Source of the DNA: Citrobacter arsenatis
GTDB taxonomy: Bacteria > Pseudomonadota > Gammaproteobacteria > Enterobacterales > Enterobacteriaceae
Direction of reading: 5' to 3'
Length of the DNA stretch: 64,000 nucleotides
Assembly (NCBI RefSeq): GCF_004353845.1
Contig: NZ_CP037864.1
Span: 868,001 to 932,000 of the forward strand
The position numbers and the translations under genes were made by a program. Position 1 is the stretch's first letter, and each line of letters opens with the position of its first letter. Shown here in pieces: positions 1 to 9,015 of the stretch. Under the pieces are notes generated by a model, which saw nothing but the letters and a program-made list of their open reading frames with translations, did no database searches and was not told where the DNA came from.

Positions 1-76
1 CGGCCCACAGTACGCCTTCCAGTAGGTTCCCTTCGTTGCTAATACCTTGCCAGCGCCAAAGCTGTTTAGCTGACAT
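1..76 (-). CDS. hofC: HofC, type IV pilus/type II secretion inner-membrane platform protein (5' end only)
   Basis: The first 25 codons are present, beginning with ATG at 76 and running off the window. They read MSAKQLWRWQGISNEGN and match the start of E. coli HofC as I recall it. HofC belongs to the GspF/PilC family of polytopic inner-membrane proteins that work with the assembly ATPase. The start overlaps the end of hofB by 11 bases, so the two are probably translationally coupled in a ppdD-hofB-hofC operon. The diagnostic membrane domains lie outside the window, so identity rests on the N-terminus and the context. Confidence 0.85.
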   Translation of the reverse strand, partial: MSAKQLWRWQGISNEGNLLEGVLWA

Positions 77-1451
77 GGGGAATGCCAAGTACGCGAATCA
101 GCTCTTCAAATGTCGTTAGCCCTTGTTCAACGGCCCGGCAACCAGTTTCGAAAAGCGTGCTCATCCCCAATTGCTTTGCATCTGACTCCACTTCTTCTGC
201 GGACGTACCGTTGGCGATGCTCTGGCGCAATGCAGGCGTAACGGGGAGAACTTCAAACAATGCCATACGGCCATAAAATCCGTGATAGCAATGTTGGCAG
301 CCAGGGGCATGCCAATGTGGCAGTGGCGTAGGCCAGGCAGCTTTCGGGAGCGCGATCGGCGTTTCCAGACGTTGTCGGCAATGAGGACACAATTTTCTCA
401 CCAACCGCTGCGCAATGACCAGCGTTAGCGCGGAAGCAATCATCCAGCGTGCGACCCCCATTTGCTGCAGGCGTATCAGCGTTTCAGTGGTGGAATTGGT
501 ATGCAGTGTTGATAGCACCAGATGACCGGTTTGCGCGGCTTTTAGCGCTATTTCAGCCGTTTCGCCATCGCGGATTTCACCCACCATGATAATGTCGGGA
601 TCCTGGCGCAGCAGAGCACGTAATACGCCCTGAAAAGTGAGACCGGCGCGTGGGTGAATTTGCGTCTGATTCAGACCCGCAATGGGGATTTCTACCGGGT
701 CTTCCACGCTGCAGAGGTTCACTTCCGGGGTGTTTCGGGTTTGCAACGCACTGTACAGCGTGACCGTTTTACCGCTCCCTGTCGGCCCAGTGACCAGAAT
801 CAGCCCCTGAGGCTGCTGTAACGCTTGTGAAAATGCGGCCAGTTGTGCGTCCTGCATTCCCAGTGCGGTAATTTCCAGCGTTTGATCGACTTGATGAAGT
901 AGCCGCAGCACCACTTTTTCACCGAAGCGACAAGGCAGGGTGGCGATGCGAAATGAGATCGGTTCTCCTGAAATCTCAACGATGAATTGTCCGTCTTGCG
1001 CAAGCCGATGCTCGGCAATATCCAGGCTGCCTAATACCTTTAGTCTTGCAGTGACGGCGATACCCATCTCGGTCGTGACTTCCGGTAAAGCATGCAGTAC
1101 GCCATCCACACGTAATCTGATCCGATAGTGATTTTCCGCTGGCTCAAAATGGATATCAGAAGCCCGTTGTGCCAGAGCGGATTGAAACGTCTGATTCAGC
1201 AAGTCTGCTGCGCTGGCACTGCTTTTTGTGACCACTGCCGGGAGCATTTTCTGCGGCACATGCGTGTGGCCTTCCATTTGCTGACGCGTCCAGCAAACAA
1301 TGTCGATACGTCGGGTGGTGGCAAAATGCAGTGCGTCCAGCAGTTCGTGGGACGGGGCGTCCACGACGGCGATGTGCACCACTTCATTGTCTGCATCCAG
1401 TAATATTCCCTGGTAACGTTGGCACAGCGCTGTAAGTTGGGTGGTATTCAT
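66..1451 (-). CDS. hofB: HofB, GspE/PilB-type pilus assembly ATPase
   Basis: This 461-residue protein has the length of E. coli HofB. It is a cytoplasmic hexameric ATPase of the secretion NTPase family that powers pilin polymerisation. The N-terminal third is the weakly conserved regulatory part. The C-terminal ATPase core has a Walker A motif GPTGSGKT near residue 225, an Asp box and a Walker B region (MVGEIRDGETAE), a His box (STLHTNST), and a zinc-binding tetracysteine (CPHC followed by CQHC). ATG at 1451 lies 9 bases after ppdD. In E. coli these hof genes are poorly expressed and no pilus function is generally seen; the same may hold here. Confidence 0.95.
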   Translation of the reverse strand: MNTTQLTALCQRYQGILLDADNEVVHIAVVDAPSHELLDALHFATTRRIDIVCWTRQQMEGHTHVPQKMLPAVVTKSSASAADLLNQTFQSALAQRASDIHFEPAENHYRIRLRVDGVLHALPEVTTEMGIAVTARLKVLGSLDIAEHRLAQDGQFIVEISGEPISFRIATLPCRFGEKVVLRLLHQVDQTLEITALGMQDAQLAAFSQALQQPQGLILVTGPTGSGKTVTLYSALQTRNTPEVNLCSVEDPVEIPIAGLNQTQIHPRAGLTFQGVLRALLRQDPDIIMVGEIRDGETAEIALKAAQTGHLVLSTLHTNSTTETLIRLQQMGVARWMIASALTLVIAQRLVRKLCPHCRQRLETPIALPKAAWPTPLPHWHAPGCQHCYHGFYGRMALFEVLPVTPALRQSIANGTSAEEVESDAKQLGMSTLFETGCRAVEQGLTTFEELIRVLGIPHVS

Positions 1452-1460
1452 CTCTTTTCC

Positions 1461-1898
1461 TTAATTAATATCGAAGCGGAAAACGTCTTCACAGGCCTGC
1501 TGTAGCGCGCTGTCATTCTGGATGACGCAGTTACGGTTCCAGCCGGTAATGCCGTTGGCGTTGTCCCAACCCGGCGTCATGGTGATGCTTAGGCCGTTCA
1601 GGCTTTCCTGCCCGCTGAGACTGACTACTCCTTTTTCAACGCTCATAGCGGAGACATAACGGGTGGTTGTAGGAGAAGGGATGCCATTGGTTCCGGCATC
1701 GCAGGTAGCCGTTCCGCCATGCTCCAACGCACAAAGCTCAACCGCCGTGCGATAGGGAATAAAGGTTTGCAGCATGTCTGTTAGCGCAGCTTTGCGCAGA
1801 TAGTTTTGATAAGCCGGAATACCGATGGCGCTAAGAATGGCAATAATGCCAATGACCACCATGAGTTCGATAAGCGTGAAGCCTCTTTGCTTGTCCAT
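1461..1898 (-). CDS. ppdD: PpdD, major type IV prepilin
   Basis: This is a 145-residue class III prepilin. The leader MDKQRG ends at the prepilin peptidase site G6/F7, followed by the hydrophobic assembly helix FTLIELMVVIGIIAIL with the invariant Glu at mature position 5. Two cysteines near residues 57 and 66 and two nearer the C-terminus suit the pilin disulphides. It is the first gene of the ppdD-hofB-hofC operon. It is exported to the inner membrane, processed by a prepilin peptidase encoded elsewhere, and assembled by HofB/HofC. E. coli PpdD is 146 residues and differs mainly in the last third. Confidence 0.96.
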   Translation of the reverse strand: MDKQRGFTLIELMVVIGIIAILSAIGIPAYQNYLRKAALTDMLQTFIPYRTAVELCALEHGGTATCDAGTNGIPSPTTTRYVSAMSVEKGVVSLSGQESLNGLSITMTPGWDNANGITGWNRNCVIQNDSALQQACEDVFRFDIN

Positions 1899-2046
1899 TG
1901 TTCGCTCCTTGAGTTAACTGGCGCTACTTTGGCAAACGGGCGGGGGCACGGCGAGAGGCAAAAAAAAGAATGGGAAGGCGGGTTCCGAGGATTTTTACGA
2001 AATTACAGAATCAGACAACGTATTTGCGAAGAGGCTCGAAGAAACT

Positions 2047-2128
2047 GCCGGATGGCGGCGTAAACGCCTTCTCCGGCATGCAGAGTAAGTCTGTGCGGTA
2101 GGCCCGATAAGTGAAATTACTACCGGGC
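2047..2128. repeat. REP pair (BIME) between ppdD and nadC
   Basis: A near-consensus REP at 2047-2077 (GCCGGATGGCGGCG, then CGCCTTCTCCGGC) is followed by a degenerate inverted copy at 2098-2128 (GTAGGCCCGATAAG, then CTACCGGGC). The pair lies in the ppdD promoter-proximal side of the gap, downstream of nadC. REPs typically stabilise upstream mRNA or bind gyrase or IHF. Confidence 0.85.
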
Positions 2129-2141
2129 TAACCATCAGTAA

Positions 2142-3035
2142 TTAGCGAAAACGCATAGAGAGATCGAGTGCACGAACATGCTTGGTCAGCGCGCCAACAG
2201 AGATGAAATCCACACCGGTTTCGGCAAATTCGCGCAGCGTTTCATGGGTGACATTACCCGAGACTTCCAGACGCGCCTGGCCGTTGGTGCGTTTGACCGC
2301 TTCGCGCATTTGCTCAGTTTCGAAGTTATCGAGCATGATGATGTCTGCCCCGGCTTTCAGTGCGTCGTCCAGTTCTTCCAGGCTTTCAACTTCAACTTCA
2401 ACGGGCACATCCGGATGCAACCAGAAGGCTTTTTCAACGGCCTGACGTACTGAGCCAGAAGCAATAATGTGGTTTTCTTTAATCAGGAAGGCGTCAGAAA
2501 GCCCCAAACGATGATTCGCACCGCCGCCACACAATACGGCGTATTTCAGGGCGGTACGCAGCCCCGGCAGGGTTTTACGCGTATCGAGCAACTGGGTTTT
2601 TGTTCCCGCCAGCAGGTCGACGTATTTACGCACCTCGCTCGCCACACCTGAAAGCGTCTGCACAAAATTAAGCGCGGTTCGTTCGCCGGTCAGCAGCACG
2701 CGGGAAGGGCCGTCCAGTTCAAACAGCGGCTGATTAGCCTTAATGCTGTCGCCATCTTCAACATGCCAGGTGATGTTGACATCATCGCCAGCCAGTTGAA
2801 TAAAGACTTCCTCCACCCAGCGTTTTCCACAAAAAACGCCATCCTCGCGGGTGATCACGGTGGCGTGGGAGCGCATATCCTCGGGCAAAAGTTGTGCGGT
2901 GATATCGTTATTGGCATCAACTTCTCCGCCTAAATCTTCGCGCAGCGCCTGAGCTACAGCGGCAGGGATATCCAGATTTATGCGTTCCAACAGCGCGTCA
3001 CGTCGGTAGTCAGGGTTATAGCGGCGAGGCGGCAT
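2142..3035 (-). CDS. nadC: NadC, quinolinate phosphoribosyltransferase
   Basis: It converts quinolinate and PRPP to nicotinate mononucleotide, CO2 and pyrophosphate in de novo NAD synthesis. The 297-residue product equals E. coli NadC from ATG at 3035 (MPPRRYNPDYRRD); an in-frame extension to 3077 is not conserved. Visible family motifs include TRKTLPGLR and HRLGLSDAFLIKENH in the active site, and the C-terminal barrel strands ADIIMLDNF and VDFISVGALTKH. It is divergent from ampD, with 87 bases between the start codons. Confidence 0.97.
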   Translation of the reverse strand: MPPRRYNPDYRRDALLERINLDIPAAVAQALREDLGGEVDANNDITAQLLPEDMRSHATVITREDGVFCGKRWVEEVFIQLAGDDVNITWHVEDGDSIKANQPLFELDGPSRVLLTGERTALNFVQTLSGVASEVRKYVDLLAGTKTQLLDTRKTLPGLRTALKYAVLCGGGANHRLGLSDAFLIKENHIIASGSVRQAVEKAFWLHPDVPVEVEVESLEELDDALKAGADIIMLDNFETEQMREAVKRTNGQARLEVSGNVTHETLREFAETGVDFISVGALTKHVRALDLSMRFR

Positions 3036-3122
3036 GATAAAACTCCAAATTGCTAACGAATCATAAGGTGGAAACATGCTACCCTGAACCCGATATGAGC
3101 ACCACCAATAAGGAGATTCTGC

Positions 3123-3686
3123 ATGTTGTTAGATGAGGGCTGGCTGGCAGAGGCGCGACGCGTTCCCTCTCCTCATTTCGATTGCCGCCCGGATGACGAA
3201 AACCCTTCTTTGCTGGTGGTGCATAATATCAGCCTGCCGCCCGGCGAGTTTGGCGGCCCGTGGATTGACGCACTGTTTACGGGCACGATTGATCCTGATG
3301 CCCATCCTTATTTTGCCGGGATCGCCCATCTGCGCGTTTCGGCCCATTGTTTGATTCGCCGTGACGGTGAAATCGTGCAATATGTTCCCTTTAATAAGCG
3401 TGCCTGGCATGCTGGCGTGTCGAACTATCAGGGACGTGAACGCTGTAATGATTTTTCAATTGGTATTGAGCTGGAAGGGACGGATACGCAGGCCTATACC
3501 GACGCGCAATACCGGCAACTGGCAGCCGTGACCAATGCCCTGATTACGCGTTATCCGGCCATTGCTAATAACATGACTGGACATTGCGACATTGCACCCG
3601 AGCGTAAGACCGATCCCGGACCCTCTTTTGACTGGGCAAGGTTTCGCGCCCTGGTCACCCCCTCGTCGCACAAGGAGATGACATGA
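3123..3686 (+). CDS. ampD: AmpD, cytoplasmic 1,6-anhydro-N-acetylmuramoyl-L-alanine amidase
   Basis: It cleaves anhydroMurNAc-peptides imported during peptidoglycan recycling. By removing the AmpR-activating muropeptides it keeps inducible ampC off. The zinc ligands H34, H154 and D164, catalytic E116 and K162 all fall at their known positions, so the gene looks intact. At 187 residues with the tail SSHKEMT it matches my memory of C. freundii AmpD rather than E. coli AmpD (183). There is no signal peptide, as expected. Its stop overlaps ampE by 4 bases. ampR-ampC is not in the window. Loss of this gene is a known route to AmpC derepression; no lesion is seen here. Confidence 0.97.
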   Translation: MLLDEGWLAEARRVPSPHFDCRPDDENPSLLVVHNISLPPGEFGGPWIDALFTGTIDPDAHPYFAGIAHLRVSAHCLIRRDGEIVQYVPFNKRAWHAGVSNYQGRERCNDFSIGIELEGTDTQAYTDAQYRQLAAVTNALITRYPAIANNMTGHCDIAPERKTDPGPSFDWARFRALVTPSSHKEMT

Positions 3687-4537
3687 CGCTGTTTACAACA
3701 TTACTGGTGTTGATTGTCGAACGCCTGTTTAAGCTGGGTGAGCACTGGCAGCTTGATCACCGGGTAGAAACTTTTTTCCGCCGGGTGAAACATTTCTCGA
3801 TGATGCGTACAGTAGGTATGACCCTGATTGCGATGGGGGTGACGTTCCTGCTGTTGCGCGCACTTCATGGGCTGCTCTTTAACGTGCCCTTGCTGGTGGT
3901 GTGGATCTTAATTGGCTTGCTGTGCATCGGTGCTGGCAAGACGCGTCTTCATTATCATGCCTATCTGAACGCGGCTGCACGCGATGACGTTCATGCCCGT
4001 GAAGCGATGGCCAGCGAGTTGACGCTTATTCATGGTGTTCCGCCGGATTGCGATGAGCGTGAGTTCCTGCGTGAACTGCAGAACGCGCTGTTATGGAACA
4101 ACTTTCGCTTTTATCTGGCGCCATTATTCTGGCTGATCGTCGGTGGCCCATGGGGGCCAGTGACGTTAATGGGTTATGCCTTTTTACGTGCATGGCAGTC
4201 CTGGCAGGCACGCTATCAGACACCGCACCAGCGTCTGCAATCGGGTATTGATGCGATCCTGCATGTGCTGGACTGGATCCCGGTGCGTCTGGCGGGCGTG
4301 GTCTATGCGCTGTTAGGACACGGTGAGAAGGCGTTGCCAGCCTGGTTTGCGTCGCTTGCTGATCTCCATACTTCACAATACCAGGTACTTACGCGCCTGG
4401 CGCAGTTTTCTCTGGCGCGTGAGCCGCATACCGATAAAGTCGAAACGCCAAAAGCAGCTGTTTCAATGGCGAAGAAGACCTCGTTTGTGGTGGTTGTGGT
4501 CATTGCGCTGCTGACAATTTATGGAACACTGATCTAG
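3683..4537 (+). CDS. ampE: AmpE, inner-membrane protein of the ampDE operon
   Basis: A 284-residue polytopic membrane protein, the same length as in E. coli, that starts with ATGA overlapping the ampD stop. Hydrophobic segments are seen near residues 45-90 (MRTVGMTLIAMGVTFLLL and VPLLVVWILIGLLCIG), near 140-170 and at the extreme C-terminus (TSFVVVVVIALLTIYG). It was once proposed as a sensor for beta-lactamase induction, but its biochemical role is not established. It resembles the CobD/CbiB fold family in current databases. Coupling to ampD suggests a role in muropeptide recycling. Confidence 0.94.
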   Translation: MTLFTTLLVLIVERLFKLGEHWQLDHRVETFFRRVKHFSMMRTVGMTLIAMGVTFLLLRALHGLLFNVPLLVVWILIGLLCIGAGKTRLHYHAYLNAAARDDVHAREAMASELTLIHGVPPDCDEREFLRELQNALLWNNFRFYLAPLFWLIVGGPWGPVTLMGYAFLRAWQSWQARYQTPHQRLQSGIDAILHVLDWIPVRLAGVVYALLGHGEKALPAWFASLADLHTSQYQVLTRLAQFSLAREPHTDKVETPKAAVSMAKKTSFVVVVVIALLTIYGTLI

Positions 4538-4545
4538 CGATTGTT

Positions 4546-4605
4546 GCCGGATAGCGGCGTAACCGCCTTATCCGGCCTACCACATATGTAGACCGGATAA
4601 CGGCG
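4546..4605. repeat. REP plus partial inverted REP after ampE
   Basis: A full REP lies at 4546-4580 (GCCGGATAGCGGCG, then CGCCTTATCCGGCCTAC). A truncated inverted partner lies at 4588-4605 (GTAGACCGGATAACGGCG). The pair lies between the convergent ends of ampE and the glycosidase gene. Confidence 0.85.
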
Positions 4606-4612
4606 CAATGAC

Positions 4613-5563
4613 TCAATACGTATCCGCTGGCGGCACGCCAAAATCTGGCATCCCGTTTTCGTCCCAGCGCACCAACTTCAGACGAGTGTGGCGGTTTGGG
4701 TCGTACAGCGGATCGCCCTCAATTTCGGTGTAATTTCTTGCGTGGTACACCAGCACATCTTCACCTTCCGGCGTTTGCGTAAAGCTGTTGTGTCCCGGTC
4801 CGTACTGGCGGTTTTCGTAACTGGTGGTAAAGACAGGGCGCGGTGACTTGTGCCAGTTTTGCGGGTTGAGCGGATCGGCGTTGAGGTCAATCCACAATAA
4901 TCCCATGCAGTAGTTCTCATCGGTGGCGCTGGCGGAATAGCTGATAAACAGCTTGTCGCCGTGAACCATGACGGCCGGACCTTCGTTGACCCAAAAACCC
5001 CTGCATTCCCAGTCATACTCTGGATGGCTGAGCATGACCGGCTCGCCTTTAATCGTCCATGGATTTTCCAGCTCAGCGAGATAGATATTGGAGTTCCCGG
5101 CAATATCGGGCGACTTCTGCGCCCACAGATACCACTGTTTTCCCTGGTGATGAAAGGTGGTGGCATCAAGCGCAAAGGTATCAAACTGCGTTTTAATCTG
5201 GCCTTTCTCCGTCCACTTGCCGGTTAACGGATCGGCGTCTGCGCACTCCAAAGCAAACATGCGGTGCTGGAACATCCCCAGCTTGTCGAGCGCCTGTGTG
5301 TAGGTGGCGGCAAAATAGATGTACCACTTACCTGCCAGGCGATGGATTTCAGGCGCCCAGATAAGTTGGCTCATGGGGCCGCTTTCTGGTTTGCGCCAGA
5401 CGACAACCGGGGGAGCTGTGCGTAGCCCTTCCAGCGAGTCAGCCCGGCGGATCTCCAGTCGATCGTATTCGGGCACTGAAGCAATGAAATAGTAGTGGCT
5501 ACCGTCACGTAAAATAAACGGGTCGGCACGCTGTTCAATAAAGGGATTAGGCCACTGATTCAT
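4613..5563 (-). CDS. Intracellular glycoside hydrolase family 43 protein (xylosidase/arabinofuranosidase type)
   Basis: This 316-residue protein has the five-bladed propeller GH43 signature: catalytic base D14 in RADPF, pKa modulator D133 in ALDATTF, and general acid E194 in VNEGP. The NEGP form is typical of arabinofuranosidase-like or xylosidase-like GH43 enzymes; the substrate cannot be fixed from sequence. There is no signal peptide, so it acts in the cytoplasm on an imported oligosaccharide or glycoside. Its ATG overlaps the stop of the upstream sugar transporter (TAATG), which implies coupled expression and a shared substrate. The pair is absent between ampE and aroP in E. coli K-12 but I recall a similar pair in Salmonella. 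Confidence 0.88.
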   Translation of the reverse strand: MNQWPNPFIEQRADPFILRDGSHYYFIASVPEYDRLEIRRADSLEGLRTAPPVVVWRKPESGPMSQLIWAPEIHRLAGKWYIYFAATYTQALDKLGMFQHRMFALECADADPLTGKWTEKGQIKTQFDTFALDATTFHHQGKQWYLWAQKSPDIAGNSNIYLAELENPWTIKGEPVMLSHPEYDWECRGFWVNEGPAVMVHGDKLFISYSASATDENYCMGLLWIDLNADPLNPQNWHKSPRPVFTTSYENRQYGPGHNSFTQTPEGEDVLVYHARNYTEIEGDPLYDPNRHTRLKLVRWDENGMPDFGVPPADTY

Positions 5564-6969
5564 TAGGCTTTCCTTACGGTTTCTGTCGTTTTTATATCGT
5601 GGTATTCATTCAGTTCACGGTAGTTGGCGCGGCGCTTTTCTAAATCTGTCTGGATTTGCTGCATAAATTCGCGATCGACTTTCAGCAGACGGACCACGCC
5701 TGCGGTAATCAGGTAACCTACGCCCGGTATGATGGTAAACAGCAGCATAATACCGTTAATGGCGGAGTCGCTTTGCGTTTTTGCCCCTGCGTCGTAGCCG
5801 TACCAGGAGAGCAGGAAGCCAACCATCGCTCCGGCGATCGCCAGGCCCAGTTTCAGGAAGAACAGGTTGCCGGAGAAGCTGATTCCGGTGATGCGTTTAC
5901 CGGTTTTCCACTCGCCGTAGTCATCGACATCCGCCATCAGCGACCAGTGCAGCGGGGATGGGATCTGATGCAGAATGTTGAGCAGGAAGTAGAGCACCAT
6001 AATCATCATGGTGGCTTTCGGATCGAAGAAGTAAAACGCGCCGGAGAAAATCGCCAGGATGATATTGGTCCAGAAGAAGACTTTTAGTTTGCACCAACGA
6101 TCGGTTAGCACCTTTGCCAGCATGCTGCCGATCATCATGCCCACAACGCCAAGGCTAATAAACAACGTTGCAAACTGCGTGCTTTGCTGCATAACCCAGG
6201 TCACGTAGTACATAGTAGCGGCCATGCGAATAAAGCCCGGACAGACGTTGCACAGGGTTAACAGCAGGATTTTTACCCACTGATCGTTCTTCCATACATC
6301 TTTCAGGTCAGCTTTTAAATCGTCGTTAGTCTGGACGGCAGGACGTACGCGCTCACGCACGGTTGCAAAGCAAAACAGGAACATACACATACCGATGAAG
6401 GCGAGGACTGCCATCGCCATCTGATAACCTTTGGCTTTGTCTTCCCCGCCAAACCAGTCTGCCATTGGCAGTAGGGTGAGGGACAGCAGCAGGGTTGCGA
6501 TACCTACCAATACAAAGCGATATGACTGGCAGGCGACGCGTTCCTTTGGATCGTTGGTGATGACGCTGCCAAGCGAGCAGTAAGGAATGTTAATTGCTGT
6601 ATAGGTAATAGAGAGCAGGAAGTAGGTGACAAAAGCATAGATAACTTTGCTGTTATACGTCCACTCAGGGGTGGTAAACATAAGTACGCTGAATAATGCG
6701 TACGGGAAAGCCATCCACAAAAGCCATGGACGAAATCGACCATATTTGCTGCGGGTGCGGTCAGCCATTGCGCCCATTATAGGGTCGGTAACGGCATCGA
6801 TAACGCGTACTGAGAGCAGTAATACACCGACCAGGGCAGGTGCCAGACCAAAAATATCTGTGTAAAAATAGTTAACAAACAACATGATGGCGCCAAAGAT
6901 GATGTTGCATCCGGCGTCGCCCATTCCATAGCCGATCTTTTCTTTCACCGTGAGCTTACTGGTTTCCAT
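5563..6969 (-). CDS. GPH-family sugar:cation symporter (MelB/YagG/XynT-like)
   Basis: A 468-residue MFS-fold transporter with about 12 hydrophobic segments. The GPH signatures are visible early: EKIGYGMGDAGCNIIF at the N-terminus and DAVTDPIMGAMADRTRSKYGRFRPW around residues 55-80, the cation-site region of MelB relatives. ATG at 6969 is chosen because GGAG stands 8 bases upstream; the GTG at 6978 overlaps that ribosome site. It probably imports a xyloside, arabinoside or short pentose oligomer for the coupled GH43 enzyme. No regulator gene adjoins it. Specificity is inferred from the partner only. Confidence 0.9.
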   Translation of the reverse strand: METSKLTVKEKIGYGMGDAGCNIIFGAIMLFVNYFYTDIFGLAPALVGVLLLSVRVIDAVTDPIMGAMADRTRSKYGRFRPWLLWMAFPYALFSVLMFTTPEWTYNSKVIYAFVTYFLLSITYTAINIPYCSLGSVITNDPKERVACQSYRFVLVGIATLLLSLTLLPMADWFGGEDKAKGYQMAMAVLAFIGMCMFLFCFATVRERVRPAVQTNDDLKADLKDVWKNDQWVKILLLTLCNVCPGFIRMAATMYYVTWVMQQSTQFATLFISLGVVGMMIGSMLAKVLTDRWCKLKVFFWTNIILAIFSGAFYFFDPKATMMIMVLYFLLNILHQIPSPLHWSLMADVDDYGEWKTGKRITGISFSGNLFFLKLGLAIAGAMVGFLLSWYGYDAGAKTQSDSAINGIMLLFTIIPGVGYLITAGVVRLLKVDREFMQQIQTDLEKRRANYRELNEYHDIKTTETVRKA

Positions 6970-7090
6970 CAACTGCACTCCATTAATGAGATATGGAGAG
7001 AATTATTGTCTGGTACCGGTGTTTTTACGTTGCAGGATAACGCCGCTGATATGGACTAAACGGTTGTGAGTGGGAAAGTGTGAGGCAGGT

Positions 7091-7118
7091 AACAACCCCC
7101 ACCTGATGCAGGTGGGGG
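7091..7118 (-). terminator. Terminator of aroP
   Basis: A 10-bp GC-rich stem (7096-7105 with 7109-7118, loop ATG) lies just after the aroP stop. On the minus strand it is followed by UUGUU, a modest U tract. It should separate aroP from the transporter operon downstream. Confidence 0.7.
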
Positions 7119-7126
7119 AAGGAGAA

Positions 7127-8500
7127 TTAATGTGCTTTAACAGCGCCAGCGGTTTTCTGCTTGCACAGGTAGCCGATGCCAAGAATGGCAATCCAGACCG
7201 GAATTAAGTACACCGAAATCGCCATGCCCGGCGTCATCAGCATAATCACCAGCACTGCGGCCATGAAAATCAGGCACACCCAGTTACCCAGCGGATAAAG
7301 CAGCGCCGGGAAGCGTGTGGTAACGCCCTGCTGCTGTTTGGCTTTGCGAAACTTCATGTGCGCCAGGCTAATCATGGCCCAGTTGATCACCAGTGCGGAA
7401 ACCACCAGCGCCATCAGCAGGCCAAAGGCGGATTCTGGTGCCAGGTAGTTGATCAGTACGCACAACGCTGTCACCAGTGCTGAGACCAGAATGGTGTTCA
7501 CCGGTACGCCGCGTTTGTCGACGTTCATCAGTGCTTTTGGCGCGTTGCCCTGCTGTGCCAAACCGAACAGCATACGGCTATTGCAGTATACGCAGCTGTT
7601 ATAGACAGAAAGGGCGGCGGTCAGCACTACAATGTTCAGGGCATTGGCAACAAAGGTGTCGCCCAGCTCGTGGAAAATAAGGACAAACGGGCTGGTATCA
7701 GCTGTGACGCGTGTCCACGGCATCAGAGAAAGCAGAACCGCCAGCGAACCTACATAGAAAATCAGGATACGGTAGATAACCTGGTTGGTCGCTTTAGGAA
7801 TGCTTTGCTCCGGGTTATCGGCTTCTGCTGCGGTGATGCCGACCAGCTCCAGCCCACCGAAAGAGAACATAATTATAGCCATCATCATCACCAGACCGGT
7901 GAATCCATGCGGCAGGAAGCCACCCTGGCTCCACAGATTGCTGACGCTGGCCTGCGGGCCGCCGTTGCCGCTAAACAGCAACCAACCGCCGAACAAGATC
8001 ATCGCAACCACGGCAATGACTTTAATAATGGCGAACCAGAACTCCATTTCGCCAAACACTTTTACGTTGGTCAGGTTGATGGCGTTGATCAGCACGAAGA
8101 AGGCCGCCGCAGAAACCCAGGTTGGGATCTCTGGATACCAGAATTGGATATATTTACCCACGGCCGTCAGTTCAGCCATGGCAACCAGCACGTACAGTAC
8201 CCAATAGTTCCAGCCGGAAGAGAAGCCCGCGAAACCGCCCCAGTATTTATAAGCAAAGTGGCTAAAGGAGCCTGCAACCGGCTCTTCAACCACCATTTCA
8301 CCTAACTGACGCATAATCAAAAAGGCGATAAAGCCGGCAATAGCGTAACCCAGAATAATACCCGGTCCTGCAGACTGGATAACGGATGCGCTACCGAGGA
8401 ATAACCCGGTACCAATCGCGCCACCCAGCGCGATTAGCTGTATATGGCGGTTCTTAAGACCGCGCTTGAGCTGATCGCCATGCTGTTGACTTTCCATCAT
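7127..8500 (-). CDS. aroP: AroP, aromatic amino acid permease
   Basis: A 457-residue APC-superfamily proton symporter with about 12 membrane spans that imports Phe, Tyr and Trp. The family N-terminus LKRGLKNRHIQLIALGGAIG and the first-helix motif GTGLFLGS are clear. It is near-identical to E. coli AroP as I recall it. The upstream region carries two TyrR-type boxes (8570-8610), consistent with TyrR repression. A stem-loop terminator follows. It is divergent from pdhR. Confidence 0.96.
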   Translation of the reverse strand: MMESQQHGDQLKRGLKNRHIQLIALGGAIGTGLFLGSASVIQSAGPGIILGYAIAGFIAFLIMRQLGEMVVEEPVAGSFSHFAYKYWGGFAGFSSGWNYWVLYVLVAMAELTAVGKYIQFWYPEIPTWVSAAAFFVLINAINLTNVKVFGEMEFWFAIIKVIAVVAMILFGGWLLFSGNGGPQASVSNLWSQGGFLPHGFTGLVMMMAIIMFSFGGLELVGITAAEADNPEQSIPKATNQVIYRILIFYVGSLAVLLSLMPWTRVTADTSPFVLIFHELGDTFVANALNIVVLTAALSVYNSCVYCNSRMLFGLAQQGNAPKALMNVDKRGVPVNTILVSALVTALCVLINYLAPESAFGLLMALVVSALVINWAMISLAHMKFRKAKQQQGVTTRFPALLYPLGNWVCLIFMAAVLVIMLMTPGMAISVYLIPVWIAILGIGYLCKQKTAGAVKAH

Positions 8501-8569
8501 TAAACCTCGTGTGTGGTTTTACTCTTCATATTTCGAGTACTTATTTTTTGAACTACGCAGCAATGCGTG

Positions 8570-8610
8570 TGTAAGTTTGCAATTCCGTTTGTTGTATTAA
8601 TTAGTTTACA
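8570..8610 (-). promoter_or_regulatory. Pair of TyrR-type boxes upstream of aroP
   Basis: The box at 8593-8610 reads TGTATT-N6-TTTACA, close to the TyrR consensus TGTAAA-N6-TTTACA. A weaker half-matching box starts with TGTAAG at 8570. The two are 23 bases apart start to start, the usual strong/weak box spacing. The start of aroP is about 70-90 bases away. The match is by eye. Confidence 0.55.
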
Positions 8611-8970
8611 GATGCTTTAGATAAAATGTTGCCTTAAGACTTTTGTCTTGATCAGAATAATGATATGCGAGCGCGAATGCACCTGCTTTATGCGGGGAAG
8701 ATGACGAGTTGAATAAAAAGAAACCATTTGTAAATACGAGTTTATCTACCACAAAATTTCTATTTTGAATTTCTATTCATTAATAGTGGTTGATATGTCG
8801 ATAAATAAGCAGGTGAATCGGTTCAGATAAGATATTTTTTCGTTTCAATTCCGTTAAAACTACTCCGTGGTGGGTAAATTTAACATTTGTGCATAGTTAC
8901 ATGTTTGAAACGTTATTTCTGTAATGTTGTTAAAATATGCCCCCTTTACTGATTTCAATCAAAACCTGTA

Positions 8971-8999
8971 TGGACAGAAGGTGAATACTTTGTTACTTT
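8971..8999 (+). promoter_or_regulatory. Probable pdhR operon promoter
   Basis: TGGACA (8971-8976) and TACTTT (8994-8999) are separated by 17 bases. The PdhR operator lies about 17 bases further downstream, where a bound repressor would block the start of transcription. The arrangement matches the E. coli pdhR promoter as I recall it. Confidence 0.65.
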
Positions 9000-9015
9000 A
9001 GCGTCAAGAACATGA

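Noticed and set aside
7019..7090. CRP-like TGTGAG repeats upstream of the sugar transporter
   Set aside because: Both TGTGAG copies lie in the same orientation and lack the TGTGA-N6-TCACA arrangement.
8794..8829. An 11-codon ORF in the aroP-pdhR gap
   Set aside because: It is too short, with no ribosome site and no recognisable leader-peptide features such as runs of aromatic codons.
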